Positions 8,127 through 16,032 of a stretch of 64,000 nt of DNA are shown in pieces. The stretch covers positions 1 through 64,000 of the forward strand of contig JAQWGI010000015.1 in NCBI GenBank assembly GCA_029238315.1, given 5' to 3'. Every line of letters begins with the position of its first letter. The stretch's first letter is position 1. Made by a program: the position numbers and the translations under genes. This stretch comes from Polaribacter sp. GTDB lineage: Bacteria; Bacteroidota; Bacteroidia; Flavobacteriales; Flavobacteriaceae. Below the pieces are notes generated by a model. The model was given only the letters and a program-made list of their open reading frames with translations. It made no database searches and was not told the origin of the DNA.

Positions 8127-8309
8127 ATGAATAAGACTTATATTATTTCAACAACAATTGCAGCAACGATACTTTTAGTGTTAAAAATTACCGATTTAAA
8201 TAATAAGGAATTAGAGACCATAACAATTTTAGAATTGATTTTCTATGTTTTTATAATTGGATTGATGTCTTTTAGTTTTCTGAAGTTGAAGAGAGAAATG
8301 AAAAATTAA
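8127..8309 (+). CDS. Small membrane protein, two transmembrane segments
   Basis: 60 residues, unrecognised. Two hydrophobic stretches, TYIISTTIAATILLVLKI (residues 3-20) and ILELIFYVFIIGLMSFSFL (34-52), are separated by an acidic loop (TDLNNKELET), and the protein ends in a basic tail KLKREMKN that should face the cytoplasm. It starts 33 bases after the LuxE-like stop. A near-consensus TATCTTTA box sits at about 8109-8116. A real gene is likely from its clean two-helix hairpin topology, but there is no functional clue. Confidence 0.65.
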   Translation: MNKTYIISTTIAATILLVLKITDLNNKELETITILELIFYVFIIGLMSFSFLKLKREMKN

Positions 8310-8365
8310 AATTTATACTTCGTAATTTTTTCAAGATTTCATCGACTACTTTTAAAACTATTTCG

Positions 8366-8815
8366 ATGCAACAATTTATTACACTTTTATTTTTAGGAAT
8401 ATCTACCACATTTTTTTCTCAACAAATAGACTACAACACAAAAAAAGGTGTTGTTGCAGAAGGTTATGATGTTGTTGCGTATTTTAATAACAACGCAGTT
8501 AAAGGAAATAAAGAGATCAGTACAATGTTTGATGGTGTAAAATTTTTGTTTTCTACCAAAGACAACTTAGCAAAATTTAATAAAGCGCCAGAAAAATATA
8601 TGCCACAATACGGAGGGTATTGTGCGTATGCAATTGGTATAAACTCAGAAAAAGTTTCAATCAACCCAAAAACCTTTGAAATTAGAGATGGTAAATTATA
8701 CCTGTTTTACAATGCTTGGGGAACAAACACATTAAAAATGTGGACAGATGAAAACCCTAAAAAACTACAAGAACAAGCCGATGTAAATTGGAAAAAAATA
8801 AAAGTTAAATCATAA
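8366..8815 (+). CDS. Exported YHS-domain protein
   Basis: 149 residues. Sec signal peptide MQQFITLLFLGISTTFFSQ. The mature part is a YHS domain: GYDVVAYFNNNAVKGNKEI, FDGVKFLFSTKDNLAKFNKAPEKYMPQYGGYCAYAIG, then VSINPKTFEIRDGKLYLFYN. The Y-x-Y-G-G-Y-C-A-Y-A signature is complete. YHS domains are associated with metal (copper or heavy-metal) proteins, but none of the classic copper ligands (HxxxM-type) beyond the Cys is obvious. Probably periplasmic. Stands alone, 56 bases after the small membrane protein. Confidence 0.88.
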   Translation: MQQFITLLFLGISTTFFSQQIDYNTKKGVVAEGYDVVAYFNNNAVKGNKEISTMFDGVKFLFSTKDNLAKFNKAPEKYMPQYGGYCAYAIGINSEKVSINPKTFEIRDGKLYLFYNAWGTNTLKMWTDENPKKLQEQADVNWKKIKVKS

Positions 8816-8850
8816 AAAAAAAAGAGTTGAAAAATTTCTACTTTTTTTTA

Positions 8851-8930
8851 TGTCATTTCGAAATGAGCTTTTTTAAGCGATTGAGAAATCTATTTTAAGA
8901 TTCCTCTTCGTTCCTCATTCGGAACGACAA
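8851..8930. repeat. Dispersed repeat element, degenerate full copy
   Basis: Begins TGTCATTTCG (8851-8860), contains GAGAAATCT then AGATTCCTC in the middle, and ends CGGAACGACAA (8920-8930). Same layout as the clearer copy at 60504-60579 and the half copy at 32232-32258. Lies between convergent genes (YHS protein and tyrS). Confidence 0.65.
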
Positions 8931-8932
8931 TC

Positions 8933-10225
8933 TTATTTAACATTTAGTAAGAAATAACTTTTTTTACCACGTTGAATTAATACATATTTATTTGCAATTA
9001 AATCGTTTGAAGTAATTAAAAAATCTTCTTTTACTTTTTCTTTATTTACAGAAACGGCATTTTCTTTTAATGCTCTTCTTGCATCAGAATTTGAATTTAA
9101 AAAGTTGGTTTTTGCTGCTAAAGCGCCAATCATATCTAATCCATTATCAATATCTTCTTTAGAAACTGTTGCTTGTGGTACTCCATCAAACACATCTAAA
9201 AAAGTTTGTTCATCTAAAATTTTTAAATCATCTGAAGAAGACTTTCCGAATAAAATATTAGAAGCTGCAATTGCTTTTTCATATTCTTCTTTTCCATGAG
9301 CAGCTACTGTAACTTCTTCTCCTAAACGCTTTTGTAAAACACGAACATGAGGCGCTTCTTTATGTTCTTCAATTAAAGAATCAATAGTTTCTTTATCTAA
9401 GAACGTAAAGATTTTTATATACTTTTCTGCATCTTCATCAGATGTGTTTAGCCAATATTGATAAAACTTGTAAGCAGATGTTCTTTTAGCATCTAGCCAA
9501 ACATTTCCACCTTCAGATTTCCCGAATTTAGAACCATCAGATTTAGTGATTAATGGACACGTGATTGCATATCCTTTTCCTCCACTAATTCTTCTAATTA
9601 ATTCAGTTCCTGTAGTAATGTTTCCCCATTGATCAGAGCCACCCATTTGCAACGTTGTTTCGTTCTCTCTGTATAAATGTAAGAAATCATAACCTTGTAC
9701 CATTTGATACGTAAACTCGGTAAAAGACATACCCTCTTTAGATTCTGAACTAATTCTGTTTTTCACAGAATCTTTTGCCATCATATAGTTAACAGTAATG
9801 TGTTTACCAACATCACGAATAAATTCTAAAAAAGAAATTTCTTTCATCCAATCGTAATTATTTACTAAAATAGCAGCATTTTCTGCATCACTTTCAAAAT
9901 CTAAAAAATGACCTAATTGTGCTTTTACACATTCTTGATTGTGACGTAAAGTTTTTTCATCTAACAAATTACGTTCTGAAGATTTTCCTGAAGGATCACC
10001 TATCATTCCAGTTGCTCCACCAACCAATGCTATTGGACGATGACCACATCTTTGATAATGTGCTAATAACATAATAGGAACTAAATTACCAATATGTAAA
10101 GAATCTGCAGTTGGGTCAAAACCAACATAAGCGCTTCTCATTTTTTCTAGTAAATGTTCTTCAGTTCCAGGCATGTCTTGATGCAACATTCCTCTCCATT
10201 TTAATTCTTCTATAAAATTTTTCAT
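8933..10225 (-). CDS. tyrS: Tyrosyl-tRNA synthetase
   Basis: 430 residues from ATG 10225 ([13 protein letters not shown]); an ATG two codons upstream (10231) is also possible. Class I aminoacyl-tRNA synthetase charging tRNA-Tyr in the cytoplasm. The HIGH motif is HIGN in [15 protein letters not shown] near residue 44, the tyrosine-binding [15 protein letters not shown] and [13 protein letters not shown] are complete, and KMSKS appears as KFGKSEGG near 232, the form usual in bacterial TyrRS. The last ~65 residues are the S4-like RNA-binding domain ([17 protein letters not shown]...[10 protein letters not shown]). A consensus promoter box lies just upstream. Confidence 0.97.
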   Translation of the reverse strand: MKNFIEELKWRGMLHQDMPGTEEHLLEKMRSAYVGFDPTADSLHIGNLVPIMLLAHYQRCGHRPIALVGGATGMIGDPSGKSSERNLLDEKTLRHNQECVKAQLGHFLDFESDAENAAILVNNYDWMKEISFLEFIRDVGKHITVNYMMAKDSVKNRISSESKEGMSFTEFTYQMVQGYDFLHLYRENETTLQMGGSDQWGNITTGTELIRRISGGKGYAITCPLITKSDGSKFGKSEGGNVWLDAKRTSAYKFYQYWLNTSDEDAEKYIKIFTFLDKETIDSLIEEHKEAPHVRVLQKRLGEEVTVAAHGKEEYEKAIAASNILFGKSSSDDLKILDEQTFLDVFDGVPQATVSKEDIDNGLDMIGALAAKTNFLNSNSDARRALKENAVSVNKEKVKEDFLITSNDLIANKYVLIQRGKKSYFLLNVK

Positions 10226-10246
10226 CGTCATAAATTAATCAGTTAG

Positions 10247-10254
10247 CAAAGATA
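10247..10254 (-). promoter_or_regulatory. -7 box for tyrS
   Basis: Minus-strand TATCTTTG followed by C, an exact TAnnTTTG match; the start codon is about 20 bases downstream. Confidence 0.6.
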
Positions 10255-10275
10255 CATTTATCGTTGAAAAAATTC

Positions 10276-10283
10276 TATTTTCG
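10276..10283 (+). promoter_or_regulatory. Putative -7 box immediately before the epimerase gene
   Basis: TATTTTCG, one base off TAnnTTTG, ends four bases before ATG 10288. If used, the transcript would be leaderless and the TTG at 10264 could not be the start. Confidence 0.4.
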
Positions 10284-10287
10284 TACT

Positions 10288-11295
10288 ATGATTTTAGTTA
10301 CTGGTGGTACAGGTTTAGTTGGTTCACATTTATTGTATCAATTAACGTTAGAAAACGAAAAGATTAAGGCAATTTACAGAACAGAAAAAAGTTTAGCAGC
10401 TGTTAAAAAAGTGTTTTCATATTTTTCTGATGATGCAGGCTTGTTGTTTTCTAAAATTAATTGGATAAAAGCAGATATTACAGAAATTACTTCTTTAGCA
10501 ACTCTTTTTAAGAATGTTGAGGTTGTTTATCATGCAGCAGCCTTAGTTTCTTTTGATGATAAAGAATATCAAAAAATGCGTCAAGTAAACATTGAAGGAA
10601 CTGCAAATATTGTAAATCTTTGTATTGATTTTTCTGTTAAAAAATTGTGCTTTGTAAGCTCTATCGCTGCAGTTGGCAACTCAATTAACAATCAAATTGT
10701 TACTGAAGAAAACCAATGGGTTGTAGAGAAATACAGTAATGGTTATGCGATTACTAAACACGGAGCAGAAATGGAGGTTTGGCGTGCGAGTCAAGAAGGT
10801 GTAGCTGTTGTAATTGTAAACCCAGGTGTTATTTTAGGTGCAGGTTTTTGGAGTGTAAACACAGGACAGTTTTTCTCTAAAGTGGCCAATAATTTTAAGC
10901 TTTATACAGAGGGAATTACCGGTTTTGTTGGCGTAAATGATGTAGCTAAAGCGATGGTTTCTTTGGTAAAAAGTGATGTAAAAAATGAACGCTTTATTTT
11001 AGTTTCAGAAAATAAATCATTTAAAGAAGTTTTCACTTTAATAGCAAACCAATTAAACGTAAAGCCCCCTTCAATCAGAGTGTCAAAATTACTTTCAAAT
11101 ATTTTAAGGAGAATAGATGGTTTTGTTACTTTCATTACAAGTAAAAAGCGTTTCATCACAGAAGATTCTGTAAGGTCTTTACACGGTAAAACATATTATT
11201 CTTCTGCAAAAATTAAAACAGCAATCCATTTTAATTTTGAACCTTTACCACAAGTAATCGAAGAAGTTTGTACCGTATATAAAAAAGAAAATTAG
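10288..11295 (+). CDS. NAD-dependent epimerase/dehydratase-family protein (extended SDR)
   Basis: 335 residues from ATG 10288 (MILVTGGTG); a TTG eight codons earlier is less likely. Extended short-chain dehydrogenase fold: nucleotide loop TGGTGLVGSH at residues 5-14, acidic/hydrophobic VVYHAAALVSF, catalytic pair in YAITKHGAE (Tyr-x-x-x-Lys), and NPGVILGAGFW. The pattern is closest to dihydroflavonol-4-reductase-like and 3-beta-hydroxysteroid-dehydrogenase-like members; the substrate cannot be told. Cytoplasmic. Divergent from tyrS and convergent with the DUF4296 gene, whose stop follows immediately. Confidence 0.88.
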   Translation: MILVTGGTGLVGSHLLYQLTLENEKIKAIYRTEKSLAAVKKVFSYFSDDAGLLFSKINWIKADITEITSLATLFKNVEVVYHAAALVSFDDKEYQKMRQVNIEGTANIVNLCIDFSVKKLCFVSSIAAVGNSINNQIVTEENQWVVEKYSNGYAITKHGAEMEVWRASQEGVAVVIVNPGVILGAGFWSVNTGQFFSKVANNFKLYTEGITGFVGVNDVAKAMVSLVKSDVKNERFILVSENKSFKEVFTLIANQLNVKPPSIRVSKLLSNILRRIDGFVTFITSKKRFITEDSVRSLHGKTYYSSAKIKTAIHFNFEPLPQVIEEVCTVYKKEN

Positions 11296-11649
11296 TTACT
11301 CTTGTTTGTCTTTTAAACTTTCTTCTAAAGCAGCTTTTTTAGCAACTAAAATTTCGTTTACTTCATTATAAATCAATTCGTATTCTTCTAACTTAGAGGT
11401 ATAGTAAAAGTTGCTAGTTTCAAAACGAGTACTATCAATTTTGTATTTATTATAAACTAAGGGAATGTAATTTATTCTACGCTGGTTTTTAATATTCTTC
11501 TCGTTAAAAGCGCTTTTTGCAATAAATAAATCGGTTAATAACAGCACCATAGAATCCTTCGGAATTAAATCTTTAGGTTTTTCTAAAATGGTATTACTTG
11601 TACAAGAAACCATTAAAATTATTGATAAAAAAAGCAGCGTTTTTTTCAT
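11296..11649 (-). CDS. DUF4296 lipoprotein
   Basis: 117 residues from ATG 11649, which sits one base after the pyrC stop; an upstream ATG at 11691 would add 14 residues before the signal peptide and overlap pyrC. Signal MKKTLLFLSIILMVSC has lipobox MVSC. The rest matches the Bacteroidetes family DUF4296: PKDLIPKDSMVLLLTDLFIAKSA, then NYIPLVYNKYKIDSTRFETSNFYYTSKLEEYELIY. Function unknown; family members are usually found downstream of dihydroorotase in flavobacteria, as here. The charged C-terminus (AKKAALEESLKDKQE) is probably helical. Confidence 0.88.
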   Translation of the reverse strand: MKKTLLFLSIILMVSCTSNTILEKPKDLIPKDSMVLLLTDLFIAKSAFNEKNIKNQRRINYIPLVYNKYKIDSTRFETSNFYYTSKLEEYELIYNEVNEILVAKKAALEESLKDKQE

Positions 11650-11650
11650 T

Positions 11651-12988
11651 TTATCGGTTAAAAAGTAAGCGTTCTCCTTTAATTTTTTCATTAAAAGTTC
11701 CGTTGTTGTACATTAAGTTTCCATTTACAAAAGTATGTGTAATTGTTGATGAAAATTCAGTTCCTTCAAACGGTGACCAACCACATTTATATAAAATAGT
11801 GTCTTTAGAAACAGTGTTAGAAAGATTGGCATTTACCAACACTAAATCGGCATAAAAACCTTCTTTTATAAAACCACGTTTTTCAATTTTAAAGATTTTT
11901 GCTGGATTATGACACATTTTTTCCACCGCTTTTTCAATAGAAATTACGCCGTCTTTTACTTTTTCTAAAATAGCCAACATGGCATGTTGTACTAACGGGC
12001 CACCACTAGGCGCTTTGGTATATACATTGCTTTTTTCTTCTATAGTATGTGGCGCATGATCTGTTGCAATAACATCAATTCTGTCATCTAATAATGCTTT
12101 CCATAAACCTTCACGATCGTTTGCTGTTTTTACAGCAGGATTCCATTTTATCAACGTTCCTTTTTCATCATAATCTTCATTAGAAAACCATAAATGATGT
12201 ACACAAACTTCGGCTGTTATTTGTTTTTCTTCAACCGGAATATCATTTCTAAAAAGATTCGTTTCTTTTTCTGTTGATAAATGAAAAATATGCAATCTCG
12301 CACCTGTTTTTTTAGCCAGTTTAATTGCTCTAGAAGATGATAAATAACATGCTTCTTCACTTCTAATAATTGGATGAAATTTTAACGGAATATCATCTCC
12401 ATAAATAGAAGTGTAATGTTCCATGTTTTTTCTGATGGTTGCTTCATCTTCACAATGTACAGAAATCAACATTTTTGTTGATGAGAATATTTTTTCTAAA
12501 ACAGCTTCATTATCAACCAACATATTTCCTGTTGATGAACCTAAGAATAATTTGATTCCGGCTACATTTTTAGGGTTTGTTTTTAATAATTCTTCTAAAT
12601 TATCGTTGGTTCCACCAAACATAAAAGAATAGTTCGCATACGAATCTTTAGCAGCGATTTTAAATTTATCTTCCAATAAATCTTGTGTTGTTGCTTGCGG
12701 ATTTGTGTTTGGCATTTCTATAAAAGAAGTAATTCCGCCGGCAATTGCAGCTTTACTTTCTGTAGCAATATTTGCCTTGTGTGTTAAACCAGGTTCTCTA
12801 AAATGTACTTGATCATCTATAAAACCAGGCAATAAAAAACTGCCATTTGCATCAATAATTTCTGTATTTTCTGAAGCAGAAATGTTTTCAGAAATTTCTT
12901 TTATGATGTTATTTTCGATTAATAAATCGCCGTGAAAAACAGTGTTTTCGTTTACTATTTTTGCATTTTTTATTAAAGTTGTATTCAT
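11651..12988 (-). CDS. pyrC: Dihydroorotase
   Basis: 445 residues. Amidohydrolase that closes carbamoyl-aspartate to dihydroorotate in pyrimidine synthesis. Features of the long (type I) form: metal-binding DQVHFREPGLTHK near residue 60, carboxylated lysine region AGIKLFLGSSTG near 143, further metal ligands in ISVHCEDE and HIFHLSTEKE, and DHAPHTIEEK near 302. Cytoplasmic. It lies in a minus-strand operon: GT2 glycosyltransferase (1 base upstream), pyrC, DUF4296. Allantoinase is the alternative in this family, but no purine-degradation genes are present. Confidence 0.93.
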   Translation of the reverse strand: MNTTLIKNAKIVNENTVFHGDLLIENNIIKEISENISASENTEIIDANGSFLLPGFIDDQVHFREPGLTHKANIATESKAAIAGGITSFIEMPNTNPQATTQDLLEDKFKIAAKDSYANYSFMFGGTNDNLEELLKTNPKNVAGIKLFLGSSTGNMLVDNEAVLEKIFSSTKMLISVHCEDEATIRKNMEHYTSIYGDDIPLKFHPIIRSEEACYLSSSRAIKLAKKTGARLHIFHLSTEKETNLFRNDIPVEEKQITAEVCVHHLWFSNEDYDEKGTLIKWNPAVKTANDREGLWKALLDDRIDVIATDHAPHTIEEKSNVYTKAPSGGPLVQHAMLAILEKVKDGVISIEKAVEKMCHNPAKIFKIEKRGFIKEGFYADLVLVNANLSNTVSKDTILYKCGWSPFEGTEFSSTITHTFVNGNLMYNNGTFNEKIKGERLLFNR

Positions 12989-12989
12989 G

Positions 12990-13709
12990 TTATTTTGGGA
13001 TGCCGTTAATGCGTAATTTTAAAACTCCAAAAAGCGCTTCGTAAACAATTGAGCCGCTCATTTTAGATTCTCCTAAAGTTCTGTCAGTAAAAATTACAGA
13101 AACTTCTTTGATGTTGAATTTATGTTTCCATGCTTTGAATTTCATTTCAATTTGAAAGGCATAACCCACAAATTTAATTTTATCTAGCTGTAAAGTTTCT
13201 AGCACGTTTCTTTTGTAACAAACAAAACCCGCAGTGGTATCATGTATCGGGATTCCTGTAATAAAACGGACGTATTTAGAGGCGAAATAAGAAAGTAAAA
13301 CGCGTTTCATGGGCCAGTTTACAACATTTACACCTTTAGAGTATCTAGAGCCAATTGAAACATCAGCACCTTCTTTTTTACAAGCATTATAAAGTCTCAC
13401 TAAATCTTTCGGATTGTGAGAGAAGTCTGCATCCATTTCGATGATGTAATCATATTTTTTTTCAATTGCCCATTTAAAACCATGAATGTATGCTGTTCCA
13501 ATACCATTTTTCTCGGTTCTATTTTCGATAAAAAGTTGTGTTGGAAATTCGTGAATAAGATTGCTTACAATTTTAGAAGTTCCGTCAGGAGAATTATCAT
13601 CAACTATTAAAATATGAAAGCTCTTTTTTTGGTTAAAAACAGCTCTAATTATTGCCTCAACATTTTCTTTTTCGTTATAAGTTGGAATGATTACTAAAGC
13701 GTCTGACAT
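12990..13709 (-). CDS. GT2 glycosyltransferase, polyprenyl-phosphate mannosyltransferase type
   Basis: 239 residues. A family 2 glycosyltransferase of the dolichyl/polyprenyl-phosphate-mannose synthase type, which moves a sugar from a nucleotide donor to a lipid phosphate at the cytoplasmic face of the membrane. Motifs: IIPTYNEKENV at the start, LIVDDNSPDGT (first Asp pair) near 33-43, the DxD-like EMDADFSHNP near 92-101, and TTAGFVCYKR. There is no C-terminal membrane domain, as in the short (class III) enzymes. It is the first gene of the operon with pyrC and the DUF4296 lipoprotein. Confidence 0.9.
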   Translation of the reverse strand: MSDALVIIPTYNEKENVEAIIRAVFNQKKSFHILIVDDNSPDGTSKIVSNLIHEFPTQLFIENRTEKNGIGTAYIHGFKWAIEKKYDYIIEMDADFSHNPKDLVRLYNACKKEGADVSIGSRYSKGVNVVNWPMKRVLLSYFASKYVRFITGIPIHDTTAGFVCYKRNVLETLQLDKIKFVGYAFQIEMKFKAWKHKFNIKEVSVIFTDRTLGESKMSGSIVYEALFGVLKLRINGIPK

Positions 13710-13759
13710 CTTTTTACTGAATAAAAAATAAGAGCAACAAATATACGCTAATTTATTAC

Positions 13760-13767
13760 TAATTTTG
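13760..13767 (+). promoter_or_regulatory. -7 box for the DUF4271-hemD transcript
   Basis: TAATTTTG matches TAnnTTTG, 29 bases before ATG 13797. Confidence 0.5.
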
Positions 13768-13796
13768 TGTTATACTTTTTATAAAACCACAAATTA

Positions 13797-14438
13797 ATGC
13801 AGTCTTTAGATCGGGTAGATTTTTCAAATAATTGGACAACACTTGTCTTTCTTTTGTGTTTACTTTTGTTGGTTGTTTTAAAAACAATAAATCCACAGAA
13901 GCTTTTTGAGTATTCAAGAGCATTTATTTTAAAAGGATTTATTGCAGACAAAGCACAAGAAAGAGCAGCGTTCTTTTCTGTATTCAATTTATCTTTTTAT
14001 CTTTTCTCGATTTTAATTTATGCACTCTTACTCACTTATTTAACCCCTATTTTATCTTCAGACACCCACATTGATTTTAAGCTATACTTAAAAATCACAT
14101 TCCTAGTATTTGTTTATTTTTCTGCATTTAAAATTGTTGATTTTTTATTGTGCAATCTCTTTGAAATAAGGCCGCACTTGTCAGTCCTTATGGCAGCAAA
14201 ATCTGGCTACACCTATAACATATCATTATTATTATTTCCTCTTTTAGCATTTGCCGTTTATAGTTTTTTACATGTTTATGTTCTTTTAATTGCACTGATA
14301 CTCTTTTTTACACTCAGTTTTGTGTTAATGATTGTAAACAACAAAAACTTGATAGTTAGTAAGTTGTTTTATTTTATTTTGTACCTTTGCGCACTTGAAA
14401 TAACGCCGTTATTAATTATTTACAAAATAACTGCTTAA
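13797..14438 (+). CDS. DUF4271 integral membrane protein
   Basis: 213 residues with about five or six strongly hydrophobic helices: around residues 16-27, 60-83, 94-112, 136-155, 158-174 and 192-208. Pattern and its place directly upstream of hemD match the Bacteroidetes family DUF4271, whose function is unknown. The N-terminal QSLDRVDFSNNW and the loop INPQKLFEYSRAFILKGFIADKAQERAAFFS are the most conserved-looking parts. It starts 30 bases after a consensus promoter and ends 17 bases before hemD. Confidence 0.88.
   Translation: MQSLDRVDFSNNWTTLVFLLCLLLLVVLKTINPQKLFEYSRAFILKGFIADKAQERAAFFSVFNLSFYLFSILIYALLLTYLTPILSSDTHIDFKLYLKITFLVFVYFSAFKIVDFLLCNLFEIRPHLSVLMAAKSGYTYNISLLLFPLLAFAVYSFLHVYVLLIALILFFTLSFVLMIVNNKNLIVSKLFYFILYLCALEITPLLIIYKITA
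14382..14389 (+). promoter_or_regulatory. Internal promoter for hemD inside the DUF4271 gene
   Basis: TACCTTTG then C, an exact TAnnTTTG match, 66 bases before the hemD ATG, with a TTG at 14364-14366 upstream. It would allow hemD to be made apart from DUF4271. Confidence 0.45.
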
Positions 14439-14444
14439 TAAAAA

Positions 14445-14451
14445 AAAGGAG
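14445..14451 (+). promoter_or_regulatory. Unusually good Shine-Dalgarno sequence for hemD
   Basis: AAAGGAG lies four bases before ATG 14456. Bacteroidetes genes normally lack such a site, and nearly all other genes in this window do. Confidence 0.6.
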
Positions 14452-14455
14452 ATTT

Positions 14456-15202
14456 ATGAAAGTGAAAACAATACTGGTGTCGCAGCCTGCTCCAAAAACG
14501 GAAACGTCACCTTATTTTGACTTATCGGACAAGCAAAAAGTAAAAATTGATTTTAGATCCTTTATTCATGTAGAAGGTGTAGCGGTTAAGGAAGTTAGAG
14601 CTCAAAAAATTGACTTCAGTCAGCATACTGCTATTATTTTAACAAGCAGAAATGCCGTAGATAACTTCTTTAGAGTTGCAGAAGAAATGCGTTTTAAAGT
14701 GCCAGATTCGATGAAGTACTTTTGTCAATCTGAGGCTGTTGCTTATTATTTACAAAAATATGTTGTATACAGAAAGCGTAAAATTTATGTGGGTAACAGA
14801 ACATTTCCAGAATTATGTAAATTGATAAAAAAACACAAAGACGAAAAGTTTTTATTGCCAGCATCAGATAAGTTAAAAGATTTAATTCCAGAAGAGTTAA
14901 ATGCTTTAGGGGTAGATTGGAAACCTGCAACGCTTTACAAAACTGTTGTAAGTGATTTATCTGATTTAGAAAATGTATTTTATGATATTTTGGTCTTTTT
15001 TAGTCCATCAGGAATCGATTCTTTATTTAAAAATTTTCCAGACTTTAAGCAGAATGACACGAGAATTGCTGTTTTTGGAAACTCAACTGTTACAGCTGCC
15101 ACAGAAGCAGGATTAAAATGTAATATTGTTGCTCCAGCGCCAGAAACACCGTCTATGACGATGGCTTTAGAAAAGTATATTAAAGAAGCAAATAAAAAAT
15201 AA
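14456..15202 (+). CDS. hemD: Uroporphyrinogen-III synthase
   Basis: 248 residues. Cyclises hydroxymethylbilane with inversion of ring D, giving uroporphyrinogen III for heme and siroheme. The family is poorly conserved; the signs here are the two-lobe layout beginning KTILVSQPAP, the segment TAIILTSRNAVDNFFRVAEE near residue 60, and the C-terminal lobe ILVFFSPSGIDSLFKNFPDF followed by RIAVFGNSTVTAATEAGL and APAPETPSMTMALEKYI. The last two blocks are the usual HemD signature. Linked with DUF4271, as in other flavobacteria. Terminator at 15227. Confidence 0.9.
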   Translation: MKVKTILVSQPAPKTETSPYFDLSDKQKVKIDFRSFIHVEGVAVKEVRAQKIDFSQHTAIILTSRNAVDNFFRVAEEMRFKVPDSMKYFCQSEAVAYYLQKYVVYRKRKIYVGNRTFPELCKLIKKHKDEKFLLPASDKLKDLIPEELNALGVDWKPATLYKTVVSDLSDLENVFYDILVFFSPSGIDSLFKNFPDFKQNDTRIAVFGNSTVTAATEAGLKCNIVAPAPETPSMTMALEKYIKEANKK

Positions 15203-15226
15203 ATCAACATAAATATTGATAAGCAT

Positions 15227-15254
15227 AAACCGAGCAATTTCGCTCGGTTTTTTT
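15227..15254 (+). terminator. Rho-independent terminator after hemD
   Basis: AAACCGAGC (15227-15235), loop AATTTC, GCTCGGTTT (15242-15250), then more Ts. Confidence 0.93.
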
Positions 15255-15263
15255 ATGGTACAC

Positions 15264-15317
15264 AGGATATTTAGTCTTAAAGATTAATTTTAATTAATCT
15301 TTAAGACTAAATATCCT
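15264..15317. promoter_or_regulatory. Perfect 54-nt dyad upstream of the cupredoxin lipoprotein gene
   Basis: Arms 15264-15289 and 15292-15317 are exact 26-base reverse complements separated by TT. Each arm also holds a smaller imperfect dyad (TCTTAAAGA in the left, TCTTTAAGA in the right). The hemD terminator with its own T-run lies just upstream, so a second terminator is not needed. The right edge lies 20 bases before a TATATTTG -7 box (15338), the position expected for an activator or operator. The bound protein is unknown. Confidence 0.75.
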
Positions 15318-15337
15318 TTTATATGTAGGAAAAGCAA

Positions 15338-15345
15338 TATATTTG
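15338..15345 (+). promoter_or_regulatory. -7 box for the cupredoxin lipoprotein gene
   Basis: TATATTTG, exact TAnnTTTG, 41 bases before ATG 15387. No TTG is found at the -33 position, where the right arm of the dyad ends instead. Confidence 0.55.
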
Positions 15346-15386
15346 TTTAAGTTATTTATGAATTTGTTAAACAAAATATTAAAAGT

Positions 15387-15917
15387 ATGAAAACATTTAA
15401 ATTAGCAACGTTATTTATTTTAGTATTTACACTTATTAATTGTGGAGGTAAAGAAGAGAAAAAAGAAGCTCCTAGTTATAAAAAAGAGAAAGCAGCTCCA
15501 AAGAAAACAGCACCTAAGGCAGATTTTGACTCAGAGATTAAAGCTTCAAACGATATTCTTTTAACTTCTAATGATGCTATGAAATTTAGCCAAGAAATAT
15601 TAAAAGTTGAAGGAGGTAAAAAGGTTAAAATTGTTTTTAGACATACCGGTAAAATGAGCAAAGAAGTAATGGGGCATAACTTTGTTTTACTTAAAAAAGG
15701 AGTAAGCATGGTTTCATTTGGAAACGAGGCATCGAAAGCTTCTTCAAATGAGTACATTCCTGAGAATACAAATGATGTTATAGTACATACAAAATTAATT
15801 GGAGGAGGTGAAGAAACCACCATTGAGTTTGATGCGCCAGCAAAAGGAACTTATAGATTTATATGTAGTTTTCCTGGACATTTTGCAGTGATGAAAGGTA
15901 AATTTATTGTGATATAA
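15387..15917 (+). CDS. Azurin-like cupredoxin lipoprotein
   Basis: 176 residues. Small blue-copper electron carrier anchored in the envelope. Signal MKTFKLATLFILVFTLINC gives lipobox LINC (Cys19). A linker of Lys, Ala, Pro and Glu (residues 20-47) precedes the cupredoxin domain. All four type-1 copper ligands can be placed: His97 (MGHNF), Cys160 and His165 (ICSFPGHF) and Met169 (AVMKG). The motif C-x4-H-x3-M is that of azurin. The likely role is electron transfer to a terminal oxidase, nitrite reductase or peroxidase, but no partner is in the window. Its promoter region has a perfect 54-nt dyad, so expression is probably regulated, with redox, oxygen or copper as candidate signals (inference). 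Confidence 0.93.
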   Translation: MKTFKLATLFILVFTLINCGGKEEKKEAPSYKKEKAAPKKTAPKADFDSEIKASNDILLTSNDAMKFSQEILKVEGGKKVKIVFRHTGKMSKEVMGHNFVLLKKGVSMVSFGNEASKASSNEYIPENTNDVIVHTKLIGGGEETTIEFDAPAKGTYRFICSFPGHFAVMKGKFIVI

Positions 15918-15954
15918 ATTCTTATATCATAAAGATTTATACGTAAAGATAATG

Positions 15955-15987
15955 AGCGAGAAGTTTAATGATTTCTCGCTTTTTTTT
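15955..15987 (+). terminator. Rho-independent terminator after the cupredoxin gene
   Basis: AGCGAGAA (15955-15962) pairs with TTCTCGCT (15973-15980) and runs into a T tract. Confidence 0.88.
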
Positions 15988-16032
15988 GTAAAAAAAGTTC
16001 GCAATAGCTCATTCTTTTTTAAGTGATCATGC

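Noticed and set aside
15476..15823. 115-codon minus-strand frame inside the cupredoxin gene
   Set aside because: Antisense shadow of a gene with all four copper ligands.
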